Positions 1 through 10,898 of a stretch of 64,000 nt of DNA are shown here, piece after piece (position 1 is the stretch's first letter; the number at the start of each line of letters is the position of its first letter). Below the pieces are notes generated by a model. The model was not told the DNA's origin, made no database searches, and saw nothing but the letters and a program-made list of their open reading frames with translations. The position numbers and the translations under genes are program-made. Source of the stretch: Diplonema papillatum (Eukaryota; Euglenozoa; Diplonemea; Diplonemida; Diplonemidae). The stretch spans positions 1-64,000 of the forward strand of contig JAPJBO010000879.1 of NCBI GenBank assembly GCA_030068145.1, read 5' to 3'.

Positions 1-1714
1 TGTGTCTCGCTGCACAACTCGAGGATTCGTGTTAACTTTGTTGAGACACTGACATGTACAATGCAACCAGTCATCCATGGCTTTGGACTGGTGTAAAGCA
101 TGAGGTCATGTGAAGCCGGATGACATTGCTTCCAGTTGCTTCCGATTGGTGAGATATTTGTCATGCGTGATTCAGTCCACCCGCCTTTTCTTCCAGAGCA
201 TTCTTGAAGCTTAAAGCCGGTTTAGAGTTATGCAGGCATGCAGCAGTTTGTGTGCCAGATGGAGTCTGTCCACATCGCTGATCAAACCTTGCGCTTGCAC
301 GGCAACCAGAGGCATGTATCAATTGGGTGAAGCTACATGAAAAGTGCCGGTGAAGGTATGTCACAATTAAAACACCAAGTGTAAAATGTGGAGACAGCAT
401 TATGCGGTCTTCGGTAAGATCCTTGTTATGATTGTCGAAATCGAGGCCCTATCCATGGGTCTGTAGGGCTGTACTCAGATAGCCTTTGCGAGTTGCTCGT
501 GAACAAAACTTGTTTTCGACCAGCTTTCTTTTAAAGAAACTTTGATTCTAAAAAATCTTGGCAGGAGACAAAACATAACTGATATGTGTGTGTGTGCCTG
601 CATGTGTGGGTGTGCATTTGGGCACTTCTTACTTTCATTTACGAAAGTGATGTTGAGTCTGCCTCACTGTGCAGGCTTAGCTCAGCACAGGTGAGTGGTT
701 CACACATTGGGCAAGAGGCGAGGAGGAACTTACTGGTTCTCTCTCTGGTGTGTAAAGTCCAACTGCGAATATAGCATGAGGGAGGGGAGAGAATGTGTTG
801 GAAAGAAGTGCGTAGTTGTGTTGGTTGTTGAAGAAGCCGGCCGAATGGTTAAGTTACTGCGAGGCCCAGCATCAGAGGCTGGAGCTGGAGGAGCGACTCG
901 GGGTCCGGTTTGCGGGTGTAATACCCAAAAAGAAGCGGTGTAGGACCCGAGTGCATGTTGGGGTTTCAGATGGGGTTGCCTTTTCTTCTCATTGGACCGC
1001 AAATCAGGGTATTTTGTTCACCAAGAGGCCACGAGCTACGTGTTTTGACTGCGTATTTTTATTGTGCCCCCCAGAATACATCTTCATGTGTGCTGCACTG
1101 CAACTCAGCAGCCTCTTCATAGCTGAGGGAGTATTTCAGGGTGTCGAAGCTGAGTGCAGGTGAGGTCAAGACAGTGGCAAAACCCAAGACCCTCCCCGGC
1201 CAGCACCGTGTGGAGAGCAGAACACGCGGCCCAGGATGTCAAGGTGTGCGGAGTCACCTGCACTGCAAGGCCATCTCCGCATGGAAGCACGAAGTACGCA
1301 CCCTGCAATGAGTGGTTCAAGCAGCCAAAAGCCCAACCAAACTGGGTTTGCTTCAATTACGCGCAAACTGAAGAGCAGAAGGCATCAACCTCGTTAAATG
1401 TTAACGATGTACTGCATTCGGGTCATTGGGCATACGTTATCACGGGACAGTCGAGACCGGAAGCCACACATATGAAGCTTGCAACAACATTAAATGGAAG
1501 AAGTCTTCCCTTGATAACTCAACTGGCGTAAAATTCACTGTCTGTGGAAGAGCTTGACATTTAGATGCCCCGGGTTGCGGTCCCCAAAGTGAAAGAAAAG
1601 ACAGAACCATCCTAATACCAAAGGAACTTTAGAGCCCCACACCGAAGCTTCTGGACTGGACCTGACTGTGTAATTTCTTGGAGAGGGATACGTTGTTACT
1701 GTTCCTTTGCCGAG
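1..1714. other. Intergenic, nothing recognised
   Basis: No open frame here has a recognisable domain or convincing codon pattern, and I see no clear tandem repeat or RNA gene. The stretch lies downstream of the cyclase-like gene, so its right part may be that gene's 3' UTR. Confidence 0.5.
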
Positions 1715-4700
1715 TCAGAATACAAGGATGGGTGATAAAGCGGCTCGTGGGACAGGTGATAGAATGGCCTGACGAACAGGAGATAGTTGGAGCTCGGGAT
1801 GAACGGCACGAGATCCTGGGGAGAAGGGAAGAGGGGACACCGCTTGGCTTTCCGCATTGCGCGATGGGGTGCTGCAGTGTACACGTTGTGGATCTTCGTA
1901 GGTGGAGGGTACGAACTGCTTGCGAAGGGACCAAGAGTATTCCTTCATTGGTCCGAATTCGCGGGATGACGCTTGATACATCAACAGCCGTGAGCGAGTG
2001 ACAGAAGCCGTCTGCATCTCTTTGTCTGGGAGGGTAGACAGCTTGTGGAGGGCTAGAGGGATGTCATTCTCTTGCACGTGCGCCCACACATCACGATAGA
2101 TGTGATCAGTATCAGTTTCAAGTGCGTACATCCACTCACTGTTGCTGGCAGACCTCAGGTCCGCGATGTAATAGCACAAAGTCTTCCTCGCGTGCACGCG
2201 GACCACATCCACTGGAATACTCGTGATAGTGCCCTGCAAACTCTCAGCGCACTTCTGGTCGCAAAGTACATCCAATTTCAACTCGTAGCATAGCGACATC
2301 AATACCTCCGCTGTCACAACCGCGCGACCTACTGCGGACCATGCCTTGACCCCATCGCATCCCAAATACCCCACCAAGCACGATCCAACGGAAATGCCAC
2401 AACCCATTACGAAGCCAGTCTCGGACTTCTGCACTCGCTGCCTGACGTGCAAAGCGTGTTTTGCTGCCTTCATGCCTGGTGACACGCACGGAGCCATGCA
2501 ACCGTAGTTAATGTCTACACGATCGCCCACAAACCGAACTATGTTGCCCCCCAGAGACTTCGCGTCTGCAACGCAACTCTGCAGCCATATGGTGTGCAGT
2601 TCTGTCACGAGTGCAGCGCTAGCGATGTCCACGAAGCAGAGTGCCAGGTCCCTGCACTCAAAAGCGACCTGAGCTGACGAGCGGATGTGGTACAACGAAA
2701 TGCCCAGGTGGAGCGCCCGTGTACCAGTCGCCGCCCCTGTGTTGACGCTGACAGACTCTCCGCCCGATGTGGTTTGCTCGGGATGTGCGATCGAGGCCAA
2801 ATTCGACTCACTTCCGCTGCCCGATGAGCAGTCATTCTCGGTGTTGCCTGCAAGGTTTCGTTTTTTTTTTTGTATAAGCACCTGCTTGTAGGAAATACTT
2901 GAGGAGGCTGCCCAGCTGCAAAAGATCAAAGGAGGTAAATGTGCTGTAGCCCACACGAAACACAGGTGAATCTGGTTTTAGTGGCGGGTGTAAGCGTTCA
3001 ACAAAGCGTTCGCGATGATTCGTCGATGAACAAAGAGGGAAGCCAGTTGACGGACACTATGAACACTTGCATTTGACACCGCGAGAGCGGTCAAGATCGT
3101 TCAGATGAAATGGTACCGACCGTTTGGACACCGCGTGTTTCTTCCTTCGGCCATTGGACCCGCCAGTCAGAGGGACCTCTAAACGAGCAAGGCATACCTT
3201 GTGCCTCGAAATCGGTTACTGCCTGTGGCATGAATTTCTTGTACTCCTTCATGGCACGGTGCATAATGAGAAAGGACTGCTGAATGTCCTTGAGCTCGCG
3301 GATCCAACTTGCAGAATGCAGAGCTACGGTATCCATCTTGAAGTCAGCCAGCAGCTTGATGTCATTGGTCAGCACTTCCAGGCTCTTGCTGACAAGCGCG
3401 ACCCCGAATCCGGACACGCCTAAAATCGCAAAGCTGGCCAGGGCAACGATGCCCAGCAACAGAAGCCGGTCGTCTTCAATCTGCTCGGTGACTTCTTTGT
3501 TCGAACGATCTACTTCCGACTGTGCTTCTACCTTCCTCGCACGTGTGTCGCCCACGACGCTTTCCTCCTCAACGACGCTGACAATCCACCAATTCAGCCC
3601 GAATTCGTCGGACAGATCGTCCGCCAAAAGGTAGTGCCGCGATCCGTTGAGGATCACCGGGAGCCCCTGAACCTGGAGAGAAAAGTGGGAGAACACGTCG
3701 GTGGTGCCTTTGTACACGGCGTCTTCGTCGTCTGCGTTGACGCCCGCTAAGTCGTACAAGTACGAGGAAGCAGTCCGGATCGTCGGGTCGGTGGCGTTGG
3801 TGCAGTGAACCGGCGTCTTCGCCCGGATCATGCGGGGAAACACGGGATCGACTGTCAGCACTTCCCTGCTCATGTCGCCGTGTGACACCCCGAGCAGCCA
3901 GCCCGCCTGGTCGTGGCCGCTGCCGCCTTGGACGATGAAGAGGCGGATGTCGAACTCCCGCGACTTCTCGGCGGCGACCGTGGCCAGGAACCTGCGCAGG
4001 GTTTTCAGGTCGAACCCGGCCCCCGCGAGCCCCAGCTTTTCCGAAGACCTGGGGCCCTCTTCCACGTGCGACCGGAAGGAGCCGACGATGACTACCCCGG
4101 TCATTGCGCTAAAAGTGTACACCTTGCTCCAGCGCACGGTGTCGGCGGGAATCGGGTAGGAGTCTTGCAGCAGGCCGATTTGCGACGTGGACAGGTTCAC
4201 TCCGCAAGGCCCCGAAATGCCGCCGGACCAGGCCACCAGCGACTGAGCCAGGTCGCAAGGAGCGTCGTGGAACCCGCCTCCCGCAGCGTTCAGGGTGCCC
4301 AAAAGGGTCGGGGCCTTCGTGTCGTTTCGAACCACGTTGGAGATCGCCACGCTCGAGATGTAAAGCGAGCTGTTTGGGTGCCTTCTGTGCTCTTCGTTGT
4401 GCTCCGCCGCCAGCGAATTTTCCAAAAGGAGCATTCCATAGTCGGACTTGTGGGGCATCGTGACGTGGAACAAAATCGAGATGTCGCGCGAGTCCCAGAT
4501 GCTTGTCAGTATCTGCGGGTACATCGTGTACGCTGCGGGAGTGTCCGCCTCGTCTGCAGTCAGCATTTGGCCGTGCTTCATCAGCTCTGTTTGCGCTGAC
4601 CGAGCGTCATCCAGTTGCCTCTGAACAGTTACCCGCACGTACGCGGACAGAGTCTGCAGGGTTCTGGTTGTGGCTGCCACCTCTTTCTCTTCACCAGACG

Positions 4701-4959
4701 CGTAGCACCTCTGGAGCAAATCATCCTGCAATGCGCGCGTGTCTGCAAAGCCTCGGTTGCTTGACGCCAGTGACAGAGCCATTGTTACTGTGACGCTGAT
4801 GACGACGCACAAAAGAATTGTGGCAAGAGAAAGCCACCTAAGCGAGAACATTGTCACCAAGACGGAAAGCCCGGCGGCGGCGGTGGTAGGCGGGGAAGAG
4901 CTGTTCTTCCCGAGAGACTTGATTTGACTTGATTGGGGGGTTGTTGTGTAACCCTGCAT
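1715..4959 (-). CDS. Receptor-type class III nucleotidyl cyclase-like protein (two exons)
   Basis: Exons 4959-3198 and 2847-1715 join in phase as Gly (G|GC) over a 350-bp intron with donor GTATGC and acceptor TTGCAG, giving about 964 residues. Residues about 38-62 form a first membrane segment, followed by a sensor-like ectodomain of about 440 residues and a second membrane segment near 506-531. A linker with SFLIMHRAMKEYKKFMPQAV, a sequence commonly found just before cyclase domains in protist receptors, then leads to the C-terminal domain. That domain keeps both metal-site aspartates, FVDI (about Asp661) and FVGD (about Asp696). The usual VNxAARL segment reads VVTAEVLM, so the transition-state Asn and Arg are missing. 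Such proteins would sit in the plasma membrane or flagellum and make cAMP or cGMP. This copy resembles a C1-type half needing a partner, or a pseudoenzyme. The cyclase family call is firm; activity is doubtful. Confidence 0.75.
2859..2995 (-). repeat. SINE-like dispersed repeat inside the cyclase intron
   Basis: Read on the minus strand, this is a copy of a family of about 140 bp. It runs from GTTGAACGCTTACGCCCGCC through CAGCCTCCTCAAGTATTTCC to an A-rich tail (T10 on the plus strand). The tail lies a few bases upstream of the intron acceptor. Other copies are at 9272, 10372, 12298, 26281, 50780 and 62060. Confidence 0.7.
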
Positions 4960-6142
4960 TTTTTAAGAGTTGAAGTTCCAAGTTGAAAATCCGGGATTTG
5001 TGTGCCTCTCGTTGAATGGGTTCTTTTATAGCAATTATTTTTCGTGTGCTGAGCTGGGTTCTAAGATCTTTCTGGTGCACGGCAGTGGGTGAGTCATATT
5101 CGCTAGCTAGTGAGTCGGCAGCAGAGCATCTGAGCCAATGAGATGGATACTTCTACTTCGAAGAGAAGTAAACCGGTCTAAGAACTCCAAAAGGGAAAGG
5201 AATCCAGTGTTTTTTTTTTTTTCTAATTGGTGCGCTGTGTTTTCCCGTTCTTTTGTTTTCTTTGATTGAGAACGGACGGAATGGCGGGCGGAACGGATAA
5301 AGATCGCGAAGCACGGCAGTGCCTGCGAAGACAGAGAGGGCCAGTGTTACAAATAAGAATGTTTTCCATAAGCCCAGGGCTGGCCGTTGTTTCGGACACC
5401 GAAGGTATGTATCAAGCACTCACTTGCAGGGAACGCGTCGAGCGGAGCGAACGAGTGCTTGTCAGACAACACGTCATCTGCCAGCGTCTAACATAGGGTA
5501 GCAGTGGAGCCCCACACGGAATCCACCACTACTGACCGGATGTCCCCTTACGGATCGAGGTTTCTGATGTCCAGCACTGGAGGGGAGGTGCGAGGAAACC
5601 TGCTATGCAGCAAGTGAAATCGTATGAGGGACTTCGAGCTAAGGGACCAGAACGCGGAAGGTGGCTGAAGCGGGAGGGGTTCAGCTAGCTCTCTTCGCAG
5701 AGGATTCCACAGGGTTTCCACCGCCTAGCTCTACAGGGTTGGTTTCCGTTGGTGAGTGACTCAAGTTTTTTTCTCTGATCCTGTTTTTCTCATGAGGAAC
5801 GAATGAGCGAAGGAGCAATAAGCTTTCAGCCGGGAGGTGCATGTTTTCGCATGTTCACGACGCAGCGACGCAGCGACAACCCTCTTCCAGCTCGGCTACG
5901 ACAGCCGCCTCGTGGATAGCACGCATTCACCGAAGTAAACAGCGCATTCACGCAGAGGCACACAATGCGTCAGTGAGCAAAGGGTTTGCAGGCCTTCTCA
6001 CTTCCAATTCTTCGAGCTGCCGTTTTTCACCGTGTGACCGCATCGTTTCGTCGATGTTTTCCGCGGAGTAGACGGTGCCTCGAGAGCACGAAATGTGCTG
6101 TGCAAAGAGCTCAGAACCGCGAAGGCAAGAGAGTCGTTTGCG
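4960..6142. other. Upstream of cyclase gene; decayed 3'-end copies of the neighbouring gene
   Basis: The part next to 4960 is 5' flank of the cyclase gene and carries a copy of the dispersed AGAGTT(A/G)AAGTTC motif (4965-4985). From about 5855 to 6075 are two degenerate copies of the terminal coding segment of the CaaX gene (5860-5900 and 6010-6065). No independent gene is evident. Confidence 0.5.
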
Positions 6143-7030
6143 CTAGCTCACGACGCAGCAGCGCTCGCTTTCTTCCAACTCTTCGATCTGCCGCTTCATC
6201 TGCTTCTGCTGCGACTCGAACCGCTTGACGGTCTTTTCCAACTCGTCGACCCGCCGGGTGAGCTCTTCCTGGGGCGAGGCGAATATGCTGTGGCGTCCTG
6301 TGTGCCGCTTGGACAGACTCACCGAGGCCCGTGGTGTTGCCGTGTTCTGCCTGCCGTCCGGGAACGAGGACGCGACGCTGGTCCGGGTGCTGCTGTCCGG
6401 TGTGCCGGAGGTTTCGACGTGGGGGATCGGCTGGGTGACAGTGAATTGGTCGAGGGTTGGCGGCAGGGGGCCGCTGTTCTTGCTGGTGGACCGCGACCGC
6501 CGCGAGCTGGCCTTGAGCACGCCTTTCAGCTTGAGCTCGGAGGTGGTTTTGGCGTGGAGAGTTTCGTCTTGTGTTTGCGGGTACTCGACCGCCTGGAAGA
6601 GGGAGATGCTCGGTTGCTTGTTGCTGCCGGGCGGCGTTCGAAGCGGCCGGCCTGGGGCCGGCACGGTTAGCGCTTCGCCGTTGACTTCGTACGCGGATAA
6701 TTTGGACAGCGTGCTGCCAGGGATGGTGAAGGTGGTGTCCTTCGGCGGGGTTTGGGCCGCAGGCTGCTCTTCTGCCTCTTCGATTTGCGGATCTTCGCCT
6801 GCGCTGTCGTGTTCCGCGGGGTTGCCGTTTGGTTGTTGCCCTTTATCGAGGTCCTCGACGGCATACTCAAACGACTTCCCGTGTGGGCCCTTCAGCCGTG
6901 GCGATGCTCTGGGGCTCTTTCTCCCCCGCATCCTGACGTCGTCATTGCTCTCAGCAGATAGTCCGCCTACCGCACCTGCACCAGTTGGAAGTGGGCGGAA
7001 CTGTTGCCATGCCTTTGACCACTGAGGCAT
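6143..7030 (-). CDS. Disordered/coiled-coil protein with C-terminal CaaX-type box
   Basis: A 295-residue ORF starting at ATG 7030. The first 240 residues are rich in Ser, Pro, Thr, Gln and charged residues with no domain I recognise. Residues about 252-288 (from EELTRRVDELEKTVKRFESQ onward) form a heptad coiled coil. The protein ends RCCVVS, so the last four residues Cys-Val-Val-Ser fit a CaaX prenylation box, and Ser at the last position favours farnesylation. A small membrane-anchored coiled-coil protein is inferred. Codon use and frame support a real gene, but an upstream exon (7302-7150) may belong to it, so the N-terminus is uncertain. Two decayed copies of its 3' end lie just downstream. 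Confidence 0.6.
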   Translation of the reverse strand: MPQWSKAWQQFRPLPTGAGAVGGLSAESNDDVRMRGRKSPRASPRLKGPHGKSFEYAVEDLDKGQQPNGNPAEHDSAGEDPQIEEAEEQPAAQTPPKDTTFTIPGSTLSKLSAYEVNGEALTVPAPGRPLRTPPGSNKQPSISLFQAVEYPQTQDETLHAKTTSELKLKGVLKASSRRSRSTSKNSGPLPPTLDQFTVTQPIPHVETSGTPDSSTRTSVASSFPDGRQNTATPRASVSLSKRHTGRHSIFASPQEELTRRVDELEKTVKRFESQQKQMKRQIEELEESERCCVVS

Positions 7031-7149
7031 GGCCGGTCACACAAACCGAGCAGCATGCGGCAGACTGCGAATGTCGGCGGGTGTGTACCAAGAGAGGACA
7101 AAACTAACTCCAAGAAAGAGGCCTGCGACTGCAAGCCTGCAGGTTCGGC

Positions 7150-7302
7150 CGTCTGGTGAGTAACTTCAATTTGCAACGTTTTTCCTCCGGGGAAGGTGAA
7201 GAGTAGGTGTAAGGGGGTCTCTAGCAGCCCTGCGAGCCTCTTGATAGCCTGCTGGGGCGTGACGTTTGCAGGAACTGGCAGCCCTGTGCCTGTCCCGCCC
7301 AC
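7150..7302 (-). CDS. Possible upstream coding exon, unassigned
   Basis: An open minus-strand segment has a protein-like composition, including PQQAIKRLAGLLETPLHLLF followed by a Gly-Gly-Lys turn and LQIE. It resembles a small folded domain, but I recognise no family. There is no in-frame ATG and no unambiguous splice pair to the gene at 7030. It could be an internal exon of that gene or a chance ORF. Confidence 0.25.
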
Positions 7303-7740
7303 CCACTCAGCTTTTTGAACACCGCAGTATCAAACGCATGCGAACCAGCCTTCGTCTAGGTGTCAGTGATCTCTTCGTTTTCTCCGATCGGTTTTTCTTT
7401 TGAATTGATTCGGTGTTCCCACCCTGCGTTTTGTGTGTGCTCAAGTTTGTCAACGCATAGCAAACGTTGACAACCGCATCTTTACATCTTCAAAATATCA
7501 AAAGTTAAGAAGATCGACACTCCTCGGGCAGCTTCTCCGGTCTTCGAATCCGGAGAAACCTGAATTCCTTCGTTGTGCACATGTCGACACCACAATAAAT
7601 TGTGCCAAGGTGCCATGCGGTTCAACGCTGGGCAACTATTACTTATGCAGTGGATGATTGTCGTCCTCATAGCTAAACCGGCAAGTGAACAGGGCGGAGC
7701 CTGAGCCTGAACCGGAGCTCTTGGTACTAGTGGTGCTGCA

Positions 7741-8028
7741 GGTAGTATAGGCTACATGGTAGTGTAGGCTACATGGTAGTGTAGGCTGCATGGTAGTGTA
7801 GGCTACATGGTAGTTTAGGCTATATGGTAGTGTAGGCTACATGGTAGTTTAGGCTATATGGTAGTGTAGGCTACATGGTAGTTTAGGCTATATGGTAGTG
7901 TAGGCTACATGGTAGTTTAGGCTATATGGTAGTGTAGGCTACATGGTAGTTTAGGCTATATGGTAGTGTAGGCTACATGGTAATGTAGCCTACATGGTAA
8001 TGTAGGCTACATAGTAGTGTAGGCTACC
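7741..8028. repeat. 17-bp minisatellite with 34-bp higher-order period
   Basis: About 17 tandem copies of a 17-bp unit alternate between GTAGGCTACATGGTAGT and TTAGGCTATATGGTAGT in the middle of the array, giving a 34-bp period. The flanks keep only the first type. There are no unique spacers, so this is not a CRISPR-like array. Confidence 0.95.
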
Positions 8029-8477
8029 CATGAAGACGGCCTGAAAATAGCCAGACGACTCAAACGAAGGTGCAAAATCGAACGCTGAGTCTCATTCTAA
8101 GACCTCTTTGCCCAAGCCGCGGAAGTGACTTGTTCGCTGAGGCTCGCACGTTGCTGAAATGCTTGTGCTTCGAGGCTAGGTCTCGCCATTCTCGCGTGCA
8201 CTCGTTTCAAGGGGACGACGCTCCTTCGAAAAGGAACTACTGGGCGAGTAGTCGATTCGTCACATCTTCAAATGTTTGCACCAGCTGCTTTGTGACGGAG
8301 GTGGTGAGCAGAGTATTCCATGTCGTTTTCTGCGCGTTGTCACTTGCACATTTTATGGCAGGTTCTGCAACAAGGGTGTTGATCTCTGAAGAAGCACGCG
8401 GTCCATGCAACTATGGATGAACGTGGTACTCGAGTACTGTTGGTATAAAGCGCCACTAGGTAGACGAGAACCGGTGG
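8029..8477. other. Intergenic between minisatellite and PLAC8 gene
   Basis: No domain, RNA gene or repeat is recognised. It is probably the 3' flank and UTR of the PLAC8 gene. Confidence 0.4.
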
Positions 8478-8879
8478 TCACCCTGTTTCGTGATGAACAC
8501 AGTGGACCGGGCCCCCGCATGTTATCTTCCCTCGCATTGTCACTTCCCTGTGCATCTGGCAGATGTTGCACAAGAAGCAGCAGGTTCCGACAGCGCAGTC
8601 TTTGCAGGCAGTGCCCTGGATGCCGTACCCTTTACGCAGCTCGTTTCGCAGGTATACGGAGAAGACGCACGGGTGGCAGAACGAGCACAGGCAATTCAGG
8701 AGAAATGGCGTTTCGGCAAACAAGGTCTTGGTCTCAGCAGCGACCACGGGCCCGCAACAGGCTGCCTTCAGGCACAGAGTGCAGTCTGCGTGGCAGTCGA
8801 ATATGCCGCTTGACCAACGCGTGCTGGTGGGGTCTGCAGCTTTCCCGGTTCCGAGCAGATTCTTCGAATCGTCGTCCAT
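8478..8879 (-). CDS. PLAC8 family cysteine-rich protein
   Basis: A 133-residue single-exon ORF; the ATG at 8879 is preferred because the codon further upstream is GTG. It follows the PLAC8 plan: WSSGIFDCHADCTLCLKAAC near residues 23-42, then a cysteine cluster LCSFCHPC, the RxxLRxxYGI-like NELRKGYGIQG, and DCAVGTCCFLCNICQMHRE near the C-terminus. PLAC8 proteins are small membrane-associated proteins linked to metal tolerance, cell-size control and ion transport in various eukaryotes. The substrate here cannot be told. The length is normal for the family and all motif blocks are present. Confidence 0.85.
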   Translation of the reverse strand: MDDDSKNLLGTGKAADPTSTRWSSGIFDCHADCTLCLKAACCGPVVAAETKTLFAETPFLLNCLCSFCHPCVFSVYLRNELRKGYGIQGTACKDCAVGTCCFLCNICQMHREVTMRGKITCGGPVHCVHHETG

Positions 8880-9224
8880 GTGACACACCTCGGCTTACCA
8901 AGAACCAGCCGCTTTTGTGCAAGCAGCAGCAAAGCAGGTGTGTCTGGTGCTGTGTCGCCCAGCCCAATGCTCTGCAGGGGGGGGAGGGGCTGTCCCTAGA
9001 TAGATGGTCGAATTTAGTTGGAGTTTGATGCCAGTAGTGATCACATAAATTGCAGCATCCGGGTTTCATTCTGCCGGCACAGTGCACCGTGGCTTCACCT
9101 TTGGCTACGCCGCTTTTTTTGATCGTCGGGTGGGTCGGTACCACGCCCCTCCTTTGTATTCGTAGCTTGTGTGACGACCTGACTGTCTGAGCTGTTATGA
9201 TGGAAAATACTCGAGGGTGCTCAT

Positions 9225-9412
9225 TTCGTAGGAGGCTAGAGGGGAGAAAACAATACAACTACAAAGTGGGTCTTGTTGAATGCTTACGCCCGCCACAGAA
9301 CCCAGATGTACCGGGCTACAGCACATTTACCTCCTTTGTCTATCGCAACTGGCAGTCTCCTCAAGCATTTCCTACAAAAGCAGGTGCTTTTACAACAAAA
9401 AAAAAGGAAAGC
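9225..9412 (+). repeat. SINE-like dispersed repeat copy
   Basis: Contains TTGAATGCTTACGCCCGCC, then GGGCTACAGCACATTTACCT and CTCCTCAAGCATTTCCTAC, and an A-rich tail (A9). It shares a 5' extension (GAGGCTAGA, then ACAACTACAAA and GGGTCTT) with the 10372 copy. Confidence 0.7.
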
Positions 9413-10371
9413 AACAAGGACGAGAGGTGAAATTGTTGGCACCGGGCTGTTAACGACTAGTAGGAACAAAGAACCTCACAAGGAAAGAGGAGGTACGCAC
9501 AAAAGAAACAACACTGCGCGTTCTTTCTAAATCTATCTATCTCGAGGCTACAAAGAAAATGAGCTTGTCCGCGGGCAAGAAACAGAGAAGTCAGTTTGAC
9601 ACTGAGCTGCACATGCTGCTCCGACCAACACTGTACACTACACGAAAGGGAGCTTTCATAGCGAAAACGCGCATTCGAAGCATTCTCCCTCTCGTACTTA
9701 ATATGCGCTGGGTTTGCGAACGGGAACGAAGAAGAAACCCCACTGCTTCGGAGCGTGGTTGGAATACGGGGGTTCCGTTTTATTTCGGGGTAGGTTCTCT
9801 TCGTTCGGTCCGTATCTGAGGCAGAAGCTAGCGTGTTCGCATCCTTCGCACACCGTTCCCATCTCCAAACTATGTTCTGCCGGAGCGTGGCATGCTTATT
9901 GGCCTTCCCAGACCCCAGCAAAGTCCGACCTGTTTGTAGGATCCTGGTTCTCAGTAGCTGCTTTCAGGGAGGGCTGGCAATTCGTGATAAACCGAGAGCT
10001 GACGAAAGGCGTCCGAGTAATCGCTCATCAGGTTCTAAAGTGTGCAGGAAAAGGCGTTCTGGCAGGTGCCACACCCTGTGCGAGCAAGAAGTGTGTGTGA
10101 CTCTTCTGAGCAGTGAAAAAATAGGTGCCTGAGGAAAAATCTCTATCCCCGGGTTTGCCGGTCTGGCGGTAGAGCCGGTTTGGTTCCCAGACCGTTTGCA
10201 AACGCAGGATGCCTAGGGCTGGCTCCTCGGCGGCCCCTAGGTACAAGGTCAAGCGGCTACAGACAGACCGTGTGGGTGCGAGAGAAGTGGCCCAGAAAGC
10301 GATGCAGTGCAAGGTGGCGGCTCTCAAGGAAACGGGAGTGCCCTGGACATTCACTCAAAAAGAATTACTCG

Positions 10372-10520
10372 GAGGGCTTCCCCGGTGCCTTTTTCGACAG
10401 AGGCTAGAAATACAACTACAAAACGGGTCTTCTGGTGAACGCTTCCGCCCGGCATGCAACACATTTCATCCTGTGATTTAGCAGCGCCTCCTCGAACAGT
10501 TCCTACGAAGCAGGTAGTCA
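10372..10520 (+). repeat. SINE-like dispersed repeat, diverged copy
   Basis: Shares the AGAGGCTAGAAATACAACTAC extension region and GGTGAACGCTTCCGCCCG with the family and ends CCTACGAAGCAGGTAGTCAAC. It is clearly older than the copies at 9225 and 26281. Confidence 0.5.
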
Positions 10521-10898
10521 ACACAGCATTGGTCCACTGAAAAAGTGCCGGACCTGGGGGCACGTTTTCGCTCCTGACAGGGCGGGTTTGCGTGCTGCAG
10601 ATCTGCAGGGAGCCCGCTACGAATCGAACCTCGGCTCGGTCAACCAGGACCTCCCAAGCCATGATTCACTACCGCACTTGTCCCCTTTGCGGGGGCGGCG
10701 GTGCTGTTGTTACTCAGATGTACAGCACGCCCATTGAGTCGAGCTGTACAGAACCGACCTCGGCAGTTGTACGTGTAGCTCTTGTTGTGCAGATCACCTC
10801 GAAAAGCTTTGCCTACTGGCATGCCGTGACTAACCATCACCAGCGTTGGTAGAGACTGTCGCAGTCAAGGCAGGGGGATGCATTTCGGCGCGCAGCGC

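Larger units (their letters stand above)
8880..10898. other. Intergenic with two SINE-like copies
   Basis: No credible coding exon is found. It contains SINE-like copies at about 9225-9412 and 10372-10520. The rest is unique sequence with short ORFs lacking domains. Confidence 0.5.

Noticed and set aside
7741..8028. CRISPR-like array
   Set aside because: Units are contiguous with no unique spacers, and the genome is eukaryotic.
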